Below are positions 22,824 through 32,852 of a stretch of 64,000 bases of DNA, one piece after another; the stretch's first letter is position 1, and the number at the start of each line of letters is the position of its first letter. The notes beneath the pieces were generated by a model. That model was given only the letters and a program-made list of their open reading frames with translations. It made no database searches and had not been told where the DNA came from. Source of the stretch: Brachypodium distachyon (lineage: Eukaryota > Streptophyta > Magnoliopsida > Poales > Poaceae); assembly GCF_000005505.3 (NCBI RefSeq), contig NC_016132.3:23054501-23118500 (forward strand), read 5' to 3'. The position numbers and the translations under genes were made by a program.

Positions 22824-24048
22824 TGGTTGTCATTCTTGATGCTTGTAACATATTGTTAGTTTGTTACTGCCGTACTTATTTGCTTAGCAGCGAAGCTTCT
22901 TCCCCCGTTTTTTTCATCAGAAGAGAGAAAACAATGTGATTTCCACGCCATTTGATACGCATCGAGCCAGCTGTCTACGGAACACTAGCGCACACAATAT
23001 TCTCATGCCATATAGCAAGTCAACGTTTGACTAGATTGATTGTTTCATTTTTTTTATTATCCTGGTGGTGACGGTACTATCTATACCAATATATTAAATT
23101 GAAGTTGGTGGTAATGGTACGGGCGTCGAGTTACGTCACTTCATCAAAATTACGAATCTGCCACCGATGTCTCAGTGCGTCTTTTAATCCCAGCTCCCGC
23201 GGTCCTCATGCGCAGAAAAAATACGTACCACCCAAAAAAGAAAGAAACAACAACAGAGCCCTCCTCGCCCCTCCTCTCCTACGAATCTCACCCCCACTCG
23301 ATCCAGATCTCGCCAGCGCCCGCCGCCGCTCTTGGTCGCCTCCACCAGCTCGTGCGCGTCGGCGGCGTCCGTGTGCAGAAGGCCGCTGCGGACCCGCGGC
23401 TCCGTCGTGCGCCTCGACCGCCGCCTCCACTGGCTCGTGTGCGCCAGTGGCTCCCCGCGGGACATGGACGGCGATGGGATGAGCCTGAGGCCGGGATGGT
23501 AGTGGCCTCGCGCAAGGCAGCAGGGACCGTGTCGGTGCGAGCCATCGGTGGCCCTCCCGACGGGCGGTGGCACGTGGCGACTAGTGGCCAGACGCGATGT
23601 GTGCACGGCACGCGGGTGCGGCGAACCGACGGACAAGGCTGTGAGAGGGCGCACAGAGCACGCAAGTGGGAGCAGGCGACGCGCGGGAGCGAATGGGCAG
23701 CGGAATCTATGGGCGGAGGCGGTGCGCACAAGCCAGCGGCCGCGCAATGTTCGGTGGCGGGGGATGAATCGGGACTGGGAGAGGAGGAGTTTGCAATCAG
23801 GATGGATGGAGAGGATAGTCAGAGGGAGAGCGAGAGAAATTGGGAGAAGTGATTTAAGAAATAAAGTAGGGAGTAGCCGAGTAGGAGTAATAGAGAGCAG
23901 GAAGACTGTTTTATACTGCTGCTTGCTGTCTTGATCGATTTGCCGATGCTTGATGTTTAAATCATCACCACACAGAAGGTCGAGTGGCTTGGATGGATGG
24001 AAGTGATAAACGTCATCATTGCTACATGTTCTTCATTATTCATGATTA
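22824..24048. other. Intergenic region with a GC-rich island
   Basis: 23200-23800 is GC-rich with long overlapping open frames on both strands. It begins with a leader-like tract (ccactcgatccagatctcgc). None of the frames shows a recognisable domain, and both strands are equally open, as expected from composition alone. It could be a gene fragment or TE filler; I do not call a gene. Confidence 0.45.
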
Positions 24049-24187
24049 CTAGATGATGACCCGCGCGTTGCCGTGGAACCGTGTGTTAATACAAATGCAT
24101 AAATATATGTTTAAAATTAACTAAACCTAATGAAAAAAATATAAAGTGTTCTTGTTTTACATTTAAAACAATTAAATGTAAGAAGTA

Positions 24188-24300
24188 CTTCCTCCGATCC
24201 TAAATTGTTGTCGAAATATTACATGTATCTAAACGCTTTTTAAGAATAGATACATCCATATTTGGGCAAATTTGAGTCAAGAATTTAGGATCAGAGGGAG
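24188..24300. mobile_element. Stowaway MITE nested in the 24049-25176 element
   Basis: Starts cttcctccgatcctaaattg and ends aatttaggatcagagggag, near-perfect inverted ends. It is flanked by TA at 24186-24187 and 24301-24302. 113 bp. The internal tacatgtatct and agatacatcca words are typical of this MITE group. Confidence 0.85.
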
Positions 24301-24514
24301 TACGTGACAAAATGATGTATATAAAGGGAACAATTTTTAAAAAAGGAAGACATGATTAAATTGATGTCACTGTTGGAATTGATAGATTAATGAAAAAAAT
24401 ATAAATGAATACATGCATGGCTTGAAAAAATGTCATGCATGTTTGATGAGGTGGCATGGTTTCCGTGACAAAATTATGTATAAAGAGAGGTAAATTTTTT
24501 TCAAAAAATTAATA

Positions 24515-24554
24515 CTCCCTTCGTCCTGAAATAGAGGCTTATTTCAGGACGGAG
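24515..24554. mobile_element. 40-bp collapsed MITE palindrome
   Basis: ctcccttcgtcctgaaataga and gcttatttcaggacggag form an almost perfect palindrome preceded by TA (24513-24514). It looks like a Stowaway MITE reduced to its two ends. Confidence 0.6.
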
Positions 24555-25405
24555 CAATGAGGTGGCATATGTTTGAATTGATAACTAAATGCATAAATTG
24601 TAAATGAATACATGCATAGCTTGCGTCAATTATTTCAGCATGAAGTGAGTACATGAATTAATTGACGAGGTGACATCTTTGAATTGATAATTAAATGCAA
24701 AAATTGTAAATGAATACATGCATGGCTTGAAAAAAGAAAGTCATGCATGACTTGATAAGGTGGCATGGTTTGCATGGCAAAGTGGTGGGCCTGATGATGT
24801 GGCATGCTTGCATGTTGAGAGAAATAGGCAGTGAGGGTCTCCTGCTTAGATATAGAAGATATTGAGAATCACTTCATGAATTCAGCAAAAAAGTTAAAAG
24901 AAAAACGCTCACACATGATTTTTCAAGTGTGGTGTATGCGAGAACAGTGATAAGCTGGAAGTAGAGAGCAAAAAAGTTGAACATGTGTCACTTTCTCTTT
25001 ACGCAAGATATAGAAATAAGACATGTGTAAAATAGAAAGAGACCAGAGTATAGCCTAGAAAATAAACATATGATAATCGTTATATACATATGTGCCCATG
25101 AAACACATCAGCATTTGATTTGACGTTTTGATACAATTTTCCGTTGTTCCGTAGCAACGCACGGGTCTTTTGCTAGTATATAATAATTTGTGTGTTTGCT
25201 AATTGTCTCGGTTAACAATCCAAGAAGTCCATCTGCCTCATCTCATCTCATCTTAAATGAAACAGAAAAAGGAGGCCACATGGGACTTGGGGGCCTGATT
25301 AAAAAAAATTGAAAAATGAAGTGTATTCTTGCCATTGTAAAAAAATCTTTAGGGTCTTTTATGTGGCATTAGTCAAAGGTGCTAAGAAAACTTTGAGTTG
25401 AATCT

Positions 25406-25455
25406 AACCATTGAAGTACCTATTCGCCCGCGCAAAAAAAACCATTTAAGTACCT
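25406..25455 (+). repeat. Micro-retroposon scar
   Basis: aaccattgaagtacct (25406-25421) and aaccatttaagtacct (25440-25455) differ by one base. They enclose attcgcccgcgcaaaaaa, a short tail ending in poly(A). The mismatch suggests an older event than the perfect cases. Confidence 0.5.
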
Positions 25456-25828
25456 AGCTCGATCCGGAGTTGCAGGGCATAGCTCCTGATGGTTTTGGCG
25501 TGTGCCATTGGGAACAAACAAAATCGAGGCCGTCCATCTAGCACGGACGGCTCCAATAGAGACGAGACGTATAGCTGGCCAGACTGAGTTTTTTTTTCCG
25601 AAAAAGCCCACAAGCACGGCAGCCTAGCCCGGCACGACAAACTAAAAGGGTCGTGCCAGCCCATGACCCGCCTTTTGGGATGTGTCTTGGGCTCGGCCTC
25701 CGACCTGAGGGCTAGTATGACCCGTCCAATTAGCTGATGACCCGCGCACGCGAGGCCACGAGTTTGAAATATTGCCCAAGTAGCAGGGGAGCTTGAAAGG
25801 TTTTTAGGGAGGCAGCTGCTAATAAAAC

Positions 25829-25870
25829 TCAGCATTTACCTTTTTTTTTAGAAAAAATCAGCATTTACCT
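25829..25870 (-). repeat. Micro-retroposon scar (minus orientation)
   Basis: tcagcatttacct at 25829-25841 is repeated exactly at 25858-25870 around ttttttttagaaaaaa. On the minus strand this is a tttttctaaaaaaaa tail. Confidence 0.6.
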
Positions 25871-26132
25871 CATACAATGACACTTTGTCTCATTTTTTTT
25901 TCTAAATTTTTGGAGGTATTATACAACGATTGGCGTTTTGGGCCCTGGTGGGCCGGCCATACGGCCCTGTTATATTTGGGCCCTGGTGGGCCGGCCAGGC
26001 TAATCCCGTTTAGCCCCGGGCCTTGCCGTGGTGGCTAGTGATAACTGAGAAGCGTGTGACGCCGTTTAAGCGGAACGGGACAGGGGAGAGCAAGGACACC
26101 ACCGGCTTCGCAAAGCTGGAAGTCTCCTATGC

Positions 26133-27965
26133 ATGCTCTCTCCCGCCGCCGCCGCCGCAGCGGCCGTCCGCGCCGCGGCGGGATCGCCGCGGTCCTTACG
26201 GCGCGCCCACGCGCGCCTCATCAAGGAAGGCCTTGCTCAGCACCCTCCCGCGCCGGCCCTCCTCGTCTCCGCCTACGCCAAGTCCCGTCTCCTCCCCGAC
26301 ACCCGCCTCCTGTTCGACGAAACCCCGCGCCGGGACCTCCACCTCTACTCCTCGCTCCTTGCGGCCGTCTCCCACTCCGAGTCCCCTGAACTCGTGCTCC
26401 CTCTACTCCGCCGCATGCTCTCTGCTGACGCTCTTCGTCCTGACCACTTCGTGCTCGCCTCCATCGCCAGCGCCACGGCCAGGCTGCGCAGCCTCTGTCT
26501 TGGTAAGCAGCTCCACGGCCACTTCGTTGCTTCCCCGTATAGCAGCGACGATGTCGTTAAGTCGTCGCTGATCGATATGTACTGCAAATGCGGCGTCCCG
26601 GATGATGCCAGGAAGGTGTTTGATAGTATCGTCGCCAAGAACAGTGTCATGTGGACTGCCCTGATTTCTGGGTACGTGCTGAACGGCCGCAGTGATGAGG
26701 CACTAGAGCTCTTCCGGAGCATGCCTGGACGCACCCTCTTTGCATGGACTGCACTCATCTCAGGATTTGTGAGATCCGGCGAGAGTGTTAGTGCAGTGAA
26801 GCTGTTTGTTGATATGAGGCGGGATGGGGTTAGTATTGATGATGCTTTCGTGTTGTCATCTGCCATTGGTGGGGCTGCAGACCTGGCTGCGCATGTCCTG
26901 GGCAGGCAGTTGCACAGTCTAACCATGAGGCTTGGTTTCTCGTCCAGCATGATTGTTGGGAATGCAGTGGTTGACATGTACTCCAAATGCAGTGACATAC
27001 ACTCCGCTAGAGAAGTATTTGAAGAGATTACTGGGCGTGACATCATCTCGTGGACCACAATGCTTGTTGGAGAGGCACAGCATGGGCGAGCTGAGGAGGC
27101 TTTTTCTCTGTATGACCGGATGGTTCTTGCAGGAGTGAAGCCCAACGAGGTGACCTTTGTCGGGTTGATCTACGCATGTAGCCATGCTGGTCTTGTTCAG
27201 AAAGGGCGACAACTGTTTGACTCAATGAAGGGGGAGTATGGCATCAATCCTAGATTGCAACACTACACTTGCTACCTAGATCTTCTTAGTCGCTCGGGCC
27301 ATTTAGCAGAAGCTGAAGAACTCATTACTACAATGCCATATGTGCCAGATGAAGCTACTTGGGCGTCCTTATTGAGTGCATGCAAGAAATACAACAATGC
27401 TGAAATGTCCATCAGGGTTGCTGATAATTTATTAGAGCTGAGACCAAAATATCCTTCAACATATGTCTTATTATCTAATGTCTATGCAGTGAATGGAAAG
27501 TGGGATTCTGTGGACACGGTTAGAAAACTCATGGCTGATATGGAGATACGAAAAGAGCCTGGGTATAGCTGGATTGAAGTTGGAAGAGAATTCCGTCTGT
27601 TTCATGCTGGGGAAGTTCCCATTGACCTGAGAGAAGAAATTCTAGGCTTTCTTGAGGAATTGGTCTCAGAAATGCGCCAGAGGGGGTATGTCCCTGATAC
27701 CAGTTCTGTGATGCATGATTTAGAGGAGCACGAAAAGGAGCACCATCTGTGCTTGCACAGTGAGAGGCTGGCTGTTGCTTTTGGAATCCTCAGGTCTCCT
27801 CTGGGGTCGGTGATCAGGGTGGTGAAGAACCTCCGGGTTTGTAATGACTGCCATACAGTAATGAAGTTCATTAGTGAAATTTTCCAGAGAAAGATCATTG
27901 TGAGAGATGCTAGTCGCTTTCACCATTTCGAAGGTGGTAAATGCTCTTGTAGTGAATTCTGGTAG
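26133..27965 (+). CDS. PPR protein, PLS class with E and DYW domains
   Basis: A single-exon, 610-residue protein of the plant PLS-type pentatricopeptide family. Such proteins bind organelle RNA and usually direct C-to-U editing in mitochondria or plastids. PPR units run from about residue 25 to 420, for example VVKSSLIDMYCKCGVPDDAR, then VMWTALISGYVLNGRSDEAL, then IVGNAVVDMYSKCSDIHSAR. They are followed by the E/E+ region (GYSWIEVGREFRLFHAGE) and a DYW deaminase domain. The domain has the catalytic HSE motif (residues 542-544) and the zinc-binding C570-x2-C573-H574. The final residues are CSCSEFW rather than the usual DYW tripeptide. The N-terminus is Ala/Arg-rich, compatible with a transit peptide. 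It resembles Arabidopsis At4g14050-like proteins, from memory only. An ATG four bases upstream (26129) opens an overlapping 86-codon frame and may lower translation. Confidence 0.94.
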   Translation: MLSPAAAAAAAVRAAAGSPRSLRRAHARLIKEGLAQHPPAPALLVSAYAKSRLLPDTRLLFDETPRRDLHLYSSLLAAVSHSESPELVLPLLRRMLSADALRPDHFVLASIASATARLRSLCLGKQLHGHFVASPYSSDDVVKSSLIDMYCKCGVPDDARKVFDSIVAKNSVMWTALISGYVLNGRSDEALELFRSMPGRTLFAWTALISGFVRSGESVSAVKLFVDMRRDGVSIDDAFVLSSAIGGAADLAAHVLGRQLHSLTMRLGFSSSMIVGNAVVDMYSKCSDIHSAREVFEEITGRDIISWTTMLVGEAQHGRAEEAFSLYDRMVLAGVKPNEVTFVGLIYACSHAGLVQKGRQLFDSMKGEYGINPRLQHYTCYLDLLSRSGHLAEAEELITTMPYVPDEATWASLLSACKKYNNAEMSIRVADNLLELRPKYPSTYVLLSNVYAVNGKWDSVDTVRKLMADMEIRKEPGYSWIEVGREFRLFHAGEVPIDLREEILGFLEELVSEMRQRGYVPDTSSVMHDLEEHEKEHHLCLHSERLAVAFGILRSPLGSVIRVVKNLRVCNDCHTVMKFISEIFQRKIIVRDASRFHHFEGGKCSCSEFW

Positions 27966-30519
27966 CTGATGATCTACTGATGTTCAGTTGTTCCTCTAGT
28001 CCTCTAGGTATGGTATATGCTCTTAGCCACCTTGCTTTTTGGGGTTTACTTCTTTGTTGTGTTTTTTTTTGTTTCTTCCGCCACAAGTTGGTTATACCAA
28101 ATGGATGACCATGTTTTCTGCATGATTTTTTTTAGAAAGTTTTCTGCATGATTTAACTGATGGTTCAGTCCCAGAAAAAACTCAACCATAGTATTCCGTC
28201 TTTTGTTTGCATAAAGGAGCCACCCATGTAGAAACATTGAGGAAGGGATATTTGAGAATGCCCTGCCCTTGTGACACCCCTGCAAACTACAGCAATCATA
28301 ATACTTTGATTTCTGAAAGATAGTCTCGAAGAGCATGTACTCCACTTATTGTAAGTTTTGTCATTTTCATTCTGCTGCACACTTGACTTAATAATATAAG
28401 ACAGGAACTATTCTTCATTTATACTTCTAAGTTTGATGTGCCTGTCTTGCAAGTCAAACCACTGGTTCAAATATCGATCTTAAACATAGCAGAAACCGGA
28501 CAAGATTAGTCAGACCACATCGTAGCTTGACCTTGTTAACATTTTCCTTGGTTGAACAAAACTCCTTCCTATATCTGAGTAATTCCTGCATTATATCTTC
28601 TCCCTATCTATAATTTAAGAGGCGTTGAATTTTTCTTGCCCAGTAAGGTTTAGTGATTTAACAGTTTACTGTGATACAGATGTTATACACAGATATGATT
28701 CAAGCAGGGAACAGTTCCAGATCCATCCCCTGAATATGTTTTAGATATCATATGTGTCTTTCTTTCCTCTGTATGATTCTTAACTTCATGTGTGGTTGAT
28801 TGTTATACCATTTGATTACTCAGAGGAAACACTGAGGATCAGATTCAGGAAGACATGGCAATGTTTGCAGTCTGATAGCCCGGTATGATCTCATGGAATT
28901 GCCAAGCGAGATACTTAACAGTGTTGCCAAATTGATTTTTTTGCACTTTGCCAAATTGAAATGCATTTGCAGTATTTGTTTATTCTGGGTAATTAGCTTT
29001 CTTTTCAACAGATCTATGGATCAGCTGCGCGTCTTGTTTTTTTTCATCACTGTAATAGCACCATGCCATTTAGCAGCACGCTCCTTTTCATTAGGAAACA
29101 TATGCCATTTGCATTGTAATACTAGTCTTGTAGACGTTCTTCCAAATAGCTTCAGAATCCAATTCTCAAAGATGCTTCGTATGAGCTCTAGGGGATGACT
29201 GTAAGACAGTGATCACAATTGCATAAGGTAATCCAAAAATAGCATGGCCCGTGTAGATTGTCCAGCCAGACTTGTATAATGAAATGATATTTTTTATGTA
29301 CTAATATTTATATTTTTGTTTTTCTAATAGTTATGTTTTGTATGCAATTTGGTTGTATCTTGTTTGTATGCAGTTTAGACTTTTTTACTTATTTGTTTTG
29401 AAATATTTGATTTGTTTTTACCTAACCTAAGTATATAGGTTTTTACTCGTTTTTGGTGATATAGATCTTCCGAATGATTAGATTTTTTAAAATTGATAAC
29501 ACATTATATTGTAGATTAGGTAGCTATTTCATCTTTTGGTAAGATATATGCGTGTTATTTGCACTGTCTGCAATACGAAAGCATTGAGCTTGTACATTTA
29601 ACATATGTGTTTTTGTTGCATTTAAATTTGGTGTGGCCACCTTTTTATTTTTATTAAATTTAAGAATTTTTTTAGGCATCGATTACAATGTATAGATTTT
29701 TAAATCCTTAAATATTTTTTTGGTATGGATCATGCTATAAGCATTCCTTTTGTTGAAGCCCAATTTGTATCTATTAAGCTCATCGTCCGTTGGCCCGTAG
29801 AATTTTCTGACTTTTTTATGGTTGAAGTTCCACACAAAATCTACGTTATTCTTGTTTTTGGTGTGGCTGCTGCGACCGGCAGCGAGAGTTGATCGACTTC
29901 AGGCTGCCGGATGAGGTCATGGTTGTGAATATATTTGACTGAGCTTATGATAGATCGGATTTTGATTGGCGTTTTTCGTGTGAGGGTGCAGCCTTCGGCC
30001 AAAGGCTATTGGTGTGGGCATGGATTTGGTGACGGTGCATTTGCAGATGCAAGGAAGCCGACGATGCTTGCTAGCCATGTCTTTTCGTCCGAGACACCTA
30101 GCATATATATTTTCTTGTAAGCCACGATGTTTTCTTTTAGCCACGATGTTTCCTTTTCCATTTATTTTTTAATTCAATCTCATTTCACTGGTTGATTTAC
30201 AATTTTCTCTACCTCTTCTCATCAATGTCAAGTCATTTACTGAACACCTCATATGAGCTATGGATATGGCATGGAAGGACGTCACTGGCAACCGGAACCG
30301 GAGTATTTGTTTTCGCCTACCTTTTTTGCTCGAGTTGTGGTCTCAAACATCTTATAGTTTGCATCATTTGACACTTTTCAAAAAAATTATTAGTATTTGA
30401 TTTATGTAATTGATATCTTAATTGATTCATAGATTTAAATGTGTTAATTATGCATATGAAGGTTTGTTTACTTCAACTATTCTTGGTCCCATAGATACAG
30501 CCCAGAGGTCGCATTTCTT
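27966..30519. other. 3' flank of the PPR gene and AT-rich intergenic region
   Basis: A likely 3' UTR follows the stop. It contains a retroposon scar at 28113-28154. From about 29240 to 29760 the sequence is strongly AT-rich without features. 29880-30120 is more gene-like in composition, but no domain is recognisable in its short frames. Confidence 0.5.
28113..28154 (-). repeat. Micro-retroposon scar downstream of the PPR gene
   Basis: gttttctgcatgattt at 28113-28128 is repeated exactly at 28139-28154 with only tttttagaaa between them. In reverse complement the insert is a tttctaaaaa tail, the same ending seen at 25829-25870. Confidence 0.6.
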
Positions 30520-31240
30520 TTGCGAGAAGGCCAAGGCCATATATTAAATCAAGCAACCCTTACAGAACCATCTTTAAAGTAAAAGAAAATTACACGCAAG
30601 TTCTTGTAGGTAAACGTCGTTGTCTTTCTCTTGCACTTGCCGGTGGCGCGCCGTGAGCGAAGCTCAATACTGCCTCTGGACCTCTGAACCATGTCGGGGC
30701 CAGGAAAACGTTGTTGATCTAGCATCCGATAAGTCGCCGGTCGGAGCCAAAAAATGCCGGTGACAGTCATCTGAGAAACAAACCACTGTCCCGGAGAAAA
30801 GACGACGAAGAACGTTGGATGACCATCCCAGATCCGGCCAAACAGATCTGAGAAGACCTAGCCACACTAACTCCATGACGAGGTAAAAATTGACCGAGCC
30901 TCGCCGATCGTAAAAGGAACTAATAAACCGAGACATGCAGACTACCTACAAAACACAAACACAAATCTAGATCCACCACTTCAGAAGAGCAGCAACCAAC
31001 CACCCCATACTCCTCAATGACACAGGTGAGATCGCCGTTCACGAGGTGCATGAGGAGTTGGAAAAATCTTATTCTTGACCTGCGCAGTGCCACCATCACC
31101 ACCATAGCGCCGCTGCCGATTGACCAAACCCCAACCTTTGAATATGGACTGTAGCACCAAGCGTAGAGGAGAGACAGAGACTTTCTTGCCGATTGGCCGT
31201 AGGGCTGGCCGGCCGGGAGACAAGATGAGATATGGAGGGT
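30520..31240 (-). mobile_element. Non-coding retroposon family B, minus copy
   Basis: Homologous to 12885-13450 over several hundred bases, in opposite orientation. Its 3' end (low coordinates) reads aatatatggccttggccttc and then tcgcaaaagaaa, a LINE-like terminal sequence. Its 5' part starts near the pyrimidine run at 31250. The frames are interrupted and no protein domain is recognised. No clear target duplication was found. Confidence 0.6.
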
Positions 31241-32852
31241 TGGCACTGGGTCTTTTTTTTTCCTTTCTGTAGCAAAACTATTCCACCATATCGAGAGGCC
31301 GTGTATTGCCATCCGATATGATGGTATGCTCGACTACGACCTGATACGTGGCCTAAAGGACTAGCGTCTTGAAGCCGTAGTCAAACCCCTAAATCGATTT
31401 GAAGAACTTGACACCAGATCTCGTCAATGCACAATCATGGCAAGAAACCCTAACATCACCACCCTAAGGGGGCAAAAGGAATCTACGTTGATGCTCCATG
31501 GATTAACTCTTGGGGAATCGGGGTACAGAAGACCATCTCGACGATGAAACACCATCATCCGCCAAGTGCTACCCAGTACCCACATGAAAACCACACCATC
31601 TTTCACATGTCTTCGGACAGTACGAAGCACCACCAGAATGAGGCTAAGATGGTACAAAGCATTGCCATCGTCTCGCCAACGCTGATCTTTGACGAATCTC
31701 TCTCCTCTTCCCTTTTCCAAATCAATAATTATTCAACAAATAAGAGTAAACTAATTAGCTTTGTGTCGCTGACAAAATAAACGAAATACACTACTCCCTC
31801 TTTTCAAATATACAAGGCCATCACAGAACTTTGTGATAATTAATTAAACAAATAATATTTAATACGGATATAAAAACATATCAGACGATATCCTTTTGAA
31901 TCAATGATATTACTTCTCATATCAATAACAATTAAATAAATATTATTTGCTCCCTCAACAAAACAATTATTTGCGAGCCAAGGGTCCCACATTCACTGGT
32001 CCCTACATTTCACATGGCCGGCCAGCCGGTCCCCCGGGCGTGTCACCTACGGCATGTCCCCACCTAGTATTGTCCAGGGGGGCCCATACCCCAGCCTCTG
32101 CCATTCTCGCTGGTCTGCGTCGTCACGTGACCGCAGCCCACTCCGTCCGTTTCCCGTTCTCCTGCTACTACTAGTGCTGGAGGCGCTCTCGCTGTCAGTC
32201 ACGCGGCGTAGACAGAGACAGAGAGAGTAGACTGACCGAGTCCCTCCACTCCATCGAGTCTACATATGTTGCTTTCGCAGATCACCGGCCAGCGTCGGCA
32301 CGGCCAGCCCAGCCACGCGCGCAGCGACGGCTGCTGGTCGCTGTCTCGCACGAACGGGGCCCCGAAGCCGCACGCGCACGGGTATACTACTCATCAAGTA
32401 CCTGGGCCCAATTACCCAAACGTGTCCATGGGTCTTAAGGCTTAAGCAACATCCATTCCCAATCTGGCCAGCTGATTGTTGCCAACCTTTTATTACCGCG
32501 TTGAGCGAATTTGGAAAGTAATAAATTCAAGATTTTCAAGGCCAGCGGAGCTTGATCGTGCATGTGAACCGAAACCGAAGCCAAACTATACGACGGCGAC
32601 GCGCCAATTAAACGCGGCCGCTTCCGCTCCCTATCGGAGCAGAGCCCAAGCATTTAACTGTAGCGGTGCGCGGTGGAGAACTACGCGACGCGGCGCCCTC
32701 AGACATTCTTCTCCCCCACAACACAACGCGCATTTGTCCAACGGAGCTCTTTGTCTAACGTCTCTCGTGTCTCTCTCGTCGCTTCTTCGCCCGGCCAGAG
32801 GTTTCTCCTTCGCTGGAAGGAAAAATTTAAGGTTCTTGAGGGGAGGCGAGAT
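31241..32852. other. Intergenic region and MLO upstream region
   Basis: 31795-31960 has one MITE-like end (ctccctcttttcaaatatac) with AT-rich sequence but no matching right end, so it is a truncated MITE. From about 32480 the sequence becomes GC-rich and leads into the MLO leader with CT-rich tracts (32755-32800). No distinct TATA box was recognised. Confidence 0.5.

Larger units (their letters stand above)
24049..25176. mobile_element. 1.13 kb TIR element with CTAG ends
   Basis: The left end is ctagatgatgacccgcgcgt and then tgccgtggaac. The right end, read in reverse complement, is ctagcaaaagacccgtgcgt and then tgctacggaac. Flanks are TA on each side (24047-24048 and 25177-25178). The interior is AT-rich and holds three diverged copies of a module with aatgaatacatgcatggctt and ggtggcatggttt (near 24402, 24600 and 24708), plus two nested MITEs. 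There is no coding capacity. The superfamily is uncertain; such CCCGTGCGTTGC termini are common in grass genomes. Confidence 0.65.
25179..26132. other. Intergenic region and PPR gene upstream region
   Basis: Contains two retroposon scars (25406-25455 and 25829-25870), a repeat-like GC segment around 25610-25740 (agcacggca, cggcacgac and cgtgccagcc words common in grass repeats), and a direct duplication of gggccctggtgggccggcc near 25940 and 25978 just ahead of the PPR leader. No TATA box is obvious. Confidence 0.5.

Noticed and set aside
23175..23852. 225-codon frame and its antisense partners in the GC island
   Set aside because: Both strands are open, no domain is recognisable, and the residue composition follows GC bias.
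26345..27145. 266-codon antisense frame
   Set aside because: It is the shadow of the PPR gene on the opposite strand.
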